Shown here: positions 15,835 through 34,718 of the stretch, piece by piece
Numbering within the stretch: position 1 is the stretch's first letter
Layout of the letters: every line of letters begins with the position of its first letter
Assembly: GCF_000414115.1 (NCBI RefSeq)
Contig: NZ_AOPZ01000059.1
Span: 1 to 34,718 of the forward strand
Length of the DNA stretch: 34,718 nt
Direction of reading: 5' to 3'
Source of the DNA: Streptomyces aurantiacus JA 4570
Lineage (GTDB): Bacteria > Actinomycetota > Actinomycetes > Streptomycetales > Streptomycetaceae
Notes under the pieces: model-generated
Told to the model about the DNA's origin: nothing
Databases searched by the model: none
What the model saw: the letters and a program-made list of their open reading frames with translations, nothing else
Made by a program: the position numbers and the translations under genes

Positions 15835-16934
15835 ATGACCCCCGAGTCTTTCTCTGCCCGACCCGCGAATTCCGGCACGGGCGAACTCCTGGATCCGACC
15901 GCGCTCCACTGGGGAACCGCCGAGTTCGGCACGACGTCGCACCGCCCCGCCGCGCAGGCGGCCCCGGGCGGCACGTCACTCCTGACGGAGCCCGGAGGCG
16001 ACGACGGCACCGAGCCCGGCGGCGGCGACGCGATAGAAGAGCTGATACACGCCGCCGCCGTCTCCAGGTCCCTGGACGACGTCGTCCACCTGGTCACCCT
16101 GCTGGAGCAGACCCCCGAGGGCCTGACCATGGCGGCGTCGGTGCTGCGGACGGCCGCGGTGGTCCGCTCCGTGGACGACGTCACCCGGCTGGTGGAGGAG
16201 CTGGGCCCGCCGAACCATCCCGTGGACCACATGGACGACGCGATCCGGCGTGCCGCCGAGGAGCGCCCCATTTCCGAGGTCAGCCGGCTCGTGCTGCTGC
16301 TGCACCGCCCGCCGCACGACCCGCACACGAGCGCCCAGGCGGTGCAGGCCGCCGCGACGGCCAGGTCCGTGGAGGATCTGGTGCAGCTGATCAGCCGGCT
16401 CGGCGACGACCAGGCGGCCGAGGCCGCGGCGGCCCGCACGCCGGACGCGGCGATGGCGCCCCTCGCGCCGGACGCCGGCTCCCCGCCGCCCGTCCCGGTG
16501 AGCCGGCCGCCCTGCTCTTCCCGGAGAAGACCCGGGCGAGCCACGTCACGCCCCTGCTGTGTCTGCGCCGTCTGGCCGGGGTGGTCCTCGTGCTCTGCGC
16601 GGTGGCCCATTTCCCGGGGAACTGGGCCGACGCCCCGTCGTTCGGCCTTGCCGCGGCGTTCGGCGTGGTCGCCGTCTGCGCGGCCGTCGGCATCGCCCTG
16701 TGCCTCACCGAGTCCCCCGCCGCGGCCGTGCTGAGCACCCTCGTGGCCGGGGCGCTGACCATCGCCCACCTCGTCGAGGGCAGGGTGGACTCGACGTCGC
16801 TCCTTTACGTGCTGCGGCCCGACGGCGTGCCGTCTCCCCTGCCCGCGCTGTCGGCCGCCGTCGCGGCCCTTGCCTCACTGATGGTCGTCGCCGCGGCCGT
16901 CGCCAGGCTCAGGACCGCGGCAAGCCGCCAGTAG
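15835..16934 (+). pseudogene. Repeat-containing protein with C-terminal membrane domain, apparently frameshifted
   Basis: The first ~215 codons (ATG 15835 with GGAG 8 nt upstream) encode about four helical repeats of the type AAAV-RSVDDVxxLVxLLE. The frame then runs into a low-quality Arg/Pro/Ser-rich tail that stops at 16734. From about 16500 a different frame, open to TAG 16932, encodes LLFPEKTRASHVTPL followed by four hydrophobic helices (LAGVVLVLCAVAHFPG and three more). Neither part looks complete alone and the second has no plausible start codon, so a single gene with one base lost (or two gained) in the Pro/Ala-rich linker at 16430-16515 is the best reading. The function is unknown. 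The repeat type is familiar from uncharacterised Streptomyces proteins. Sequencing error in the GC-rich linker is possible. Confidence 0.6.
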
Positions 16935-16954
16935 TCCGGCGGCGCGAGGGGCAA

Positions 16955-17003
16955 CCCTGCCGTCCCTTGACGAACTCGCCGGGAGCTTCGCCGAACGGCA
17001 GGG
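16955..17003. terminator. Hairpin between convergent genes
   Basis: CCCTGCCGT (16955-16963) and ACGGCAGGG (16995-17003) form a perfect 9-bp stem with a 31-nt loop that has further partial pairing. It sits in the 93-bp gap between the membrane gene and the facing acetyltransferase, so it may terminate both. Confidence 0.5.
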
Positions 17004-17027
17004 CCGCCTCTCACGTGAGCCTGTGGG

Positions 17028-17540
17028 TCACGCCTCCTCGGTGGTCGAGATCACCACCATCTTCGTCACCGACCCGTCGTCGCCCACCACGTCGCGTACG
17101 TGGCGGAACCCCAGGCGTTCGGCCATCGCCAGGCTGGCGGCGTTCTCGGCGCCCACCATGCCGTATGCCTCCTTGAGGCCCAGGTTGTCGGCGGCGTGGC
17201 GCAGGAGGGTGCGGACCACCTCGGTGCCCAGGCCCTTGCCCCAGTGGCCGGGGGCCAGGGCCGTGATGAGTTCGTGGCCGTCCACGTTGCCCGTCTTCTT
17301 GACCTCCGCGTGGCCGACGTACCTCCCCTCGTGCCACAGGCCCCATACGTCGAACAGCCCCTGTGGGTAGATGTCGGTGAGGATCGCGCGGAACGCCTTG
17401 CGCAGGTCCTCCTCGGGCACCTCGTCCTGGCCCATCCAGCGGCGCACCTCCTCGTCGCGCAGGAGGGCGACGAAGGCGTCCTCGTCCTCTGATCGGTACG
17501 GCGTGAACTCCAGCCGTTCGCTGTGCAGTGTCGGCGTCAT
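17028..17540 (-). CDS. GNAT-family N-acetyltransferase (RimJ/RimL-like)
   Basis: This 170-residue protein has the GNAT acetyl-CoA site in HWGKGLGTEVVRTLL and the RimJ/RimL-type ending NAASLAMAERLGF. The N-terminus LHSERLEFTPYRSEDEDAF is typical of this subfamily, which acetylates protein N-termini, amino sugars, amino acids or toxins. GGAGGAG lies 7 nt before the ATG. It follows mbtH on the same strand by 104 bp, so it may be cotranscribed with the NRPS operon and act in tailoring or self-protection. Equally, it could be an unrelated gene at the cluster border; nothing in the sequence decides. Confidence 0.85.
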   Translation of the reverse strand: MTPTLHSERLEFTPYRSEDEDAFVALLRDEEVRRWMGQDEVPEEDLRKAFRAILTDIYPQGLFDVWGLWHEGRYVGHAEVKKTGNVDGHELITALAPGHWGKGLGTEVVRTLLRHAADNLGLKEAYGMVGAENAASLAMAERLGFRHVRDVVGDDGSVTKMVVISTTEEA

Positions 17541-17644
17541 CGGCGAACTCCTCCAGCAGTGCGGGTAAACGGGGTGACAGTGGCCGCGCTGCGTGGCGGG
17601 GGGAAGTGCGGCACGAGGGTGGTGATGGCGTGAGGGGGCGAGGG

Positions 17645-17848
17645 CTATGCCTCCGCGTTCTCCATCCGCTCACGCAGGCTGCGCGGGCGCATGTCGGTCC
17701 AGACCTCGTCCACGTAGGCGGAGCACTCGGCTTCCGTGCCCTCCTTGCCGACGGCCTGCCAGCCGGCGGGTACGTCGACGTCGGCCGGCCAGAGCGAGTA
17801 CTGGTCCTCGTCGTTGCGCAGCACCTGGTAGCGGGTGTTCTCGTCCAT
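17645..17848 (-). CDS. MbtH-like protein
   Basis: This 67-residue protein has the family signature in order: RNDEDQYSLWP, VPAGW, CSAYVDEVWTDMRPRSLR. MbtH-like proteins bind adenylation domains and are needed for their folding or activity. It lies directly downstream of the NRPS gene on the same strand, so its client is almost certainly one or more of that protein's A domains. GGAGA precedes the ATG by 7-8 nt. Usual length for the family is 60-75 residues. A perfect 16-bp palindrome in the gap upstream hints at separate control. Confidence 0.95.
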   Translation of the reverse strand: MDENTRYQVLRNDEDQYSLWPADVDVPAGWQAVGKEGTEAECSAYVDEVWTDMRPRSLRERMENAEA

Positions 17849-17886
17849 GTCAGGGTCTCCGTGGTCGGCGGGGCGGTCGCGGTCTC

Positions 17887-17902
17887 GACGGACCGGTCCG
17901 TC
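17887..17902. promoter_or_regulatory. Perfect 16-bp palindrome between the NRPS and mbtH genes
   Basis: GACGGACCGGTCCGTC reads identically on both strands with no spacer. It sits 39 bp upstream of the mbtH ATG, in a 134-bp noncoding gap. It could be an operator for a mbtH-proximal promoter; a hairpin without loop is less likely. No matching copy was noticed elsewhere in the window. Confidence 0.45.
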
Positions 17903-17982
17903 CGCGGTGGCGCCCCGGCGGGGGCGGGTTCGGGGGCGGGGTCCGGCGGCCGGTGGGCCGCGGATTCCGGGGCGGCGCGGAC

Positions 17983-34718
<16,736 letters not shown>

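Noticed and set aside
17010..17019. CTCACGTGAG palindrome near the end of the acetyltransferase gene
   Set aside because: It is a 10-bp dyad in a GC-rich gap between convergent genes, too short to call and overshadowed by the nearby 9-bp terminator stem.

Overview
The window is very GC-rich. It has strong GGAGG-type ribosome binding sites, few TTA codons and long antisense shadow frames, all of which point to a Streptomyces or close relative. No rRNA, tRNA, CRISPR array, transposase or phage gene was seen.

Left region (1-10.5 kb): an unusual signalling and peptide-modification neighbourhood. A large STAND-type NTPase with TPR repeats (FxsT-like, cut by the left edge) runs rightward. Convergent to it are an HExxH-type putative peptide hydroxylase, a 55-residue precursor-like peptide with an FxsA-type leader but no FxSxx tail, and a caspase-like protease with a C-terminal effector-associated domain. 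Divergent from the caspase is a hybrid membrane protein: an NTPase-like N-terminal region, one transmembrane helix and an outward-facing type-1 periplasmic-binding domain. Together these look like a ribosomal-peptide-linked stress or conflict system. The NTPase and hydroxylase genes carry TTA codons, and the NTPase gene has an in-frame internal start with a strong ribosome binding site. This is the most interesting part of the window.

Middle (10.5-17.6 kb): a cupin gene behind two inverted repeats; an ATP-dependent DNA ligase gene broken by a 13-bp tandem duplication; a translationally coupled pair of HAD beta-phosphoglucomutase-like enzyme and GH65 disaccharide phosphorylase/hydrolase; a repeat-plus-membrane protein gene that appears frameshifted; and a GNAT acetyltransferase.

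Right region (17.6-34.7 kb): the 3' end of a nonribosomal peptide cluster on the minus strand. A giant NRPS gene, open at the right edge, encodes E-[C-A-T]-[C-A-T-E]-[C-A-T]-[C-A-T-E], followed by an mbtH gene. Adenylation pocket residues read from the sequence suggest Thr, a basic or ornithine-like residue (then epimerised), Val, and an unassigned hydrophobic residue (then epimerised). The protein ends in an E domain with no thioesterase, so at least one more NRPS subunit must lie outside the window, probably to the right. The left border of the cluster is probably at mbtH or the GNAT gene.
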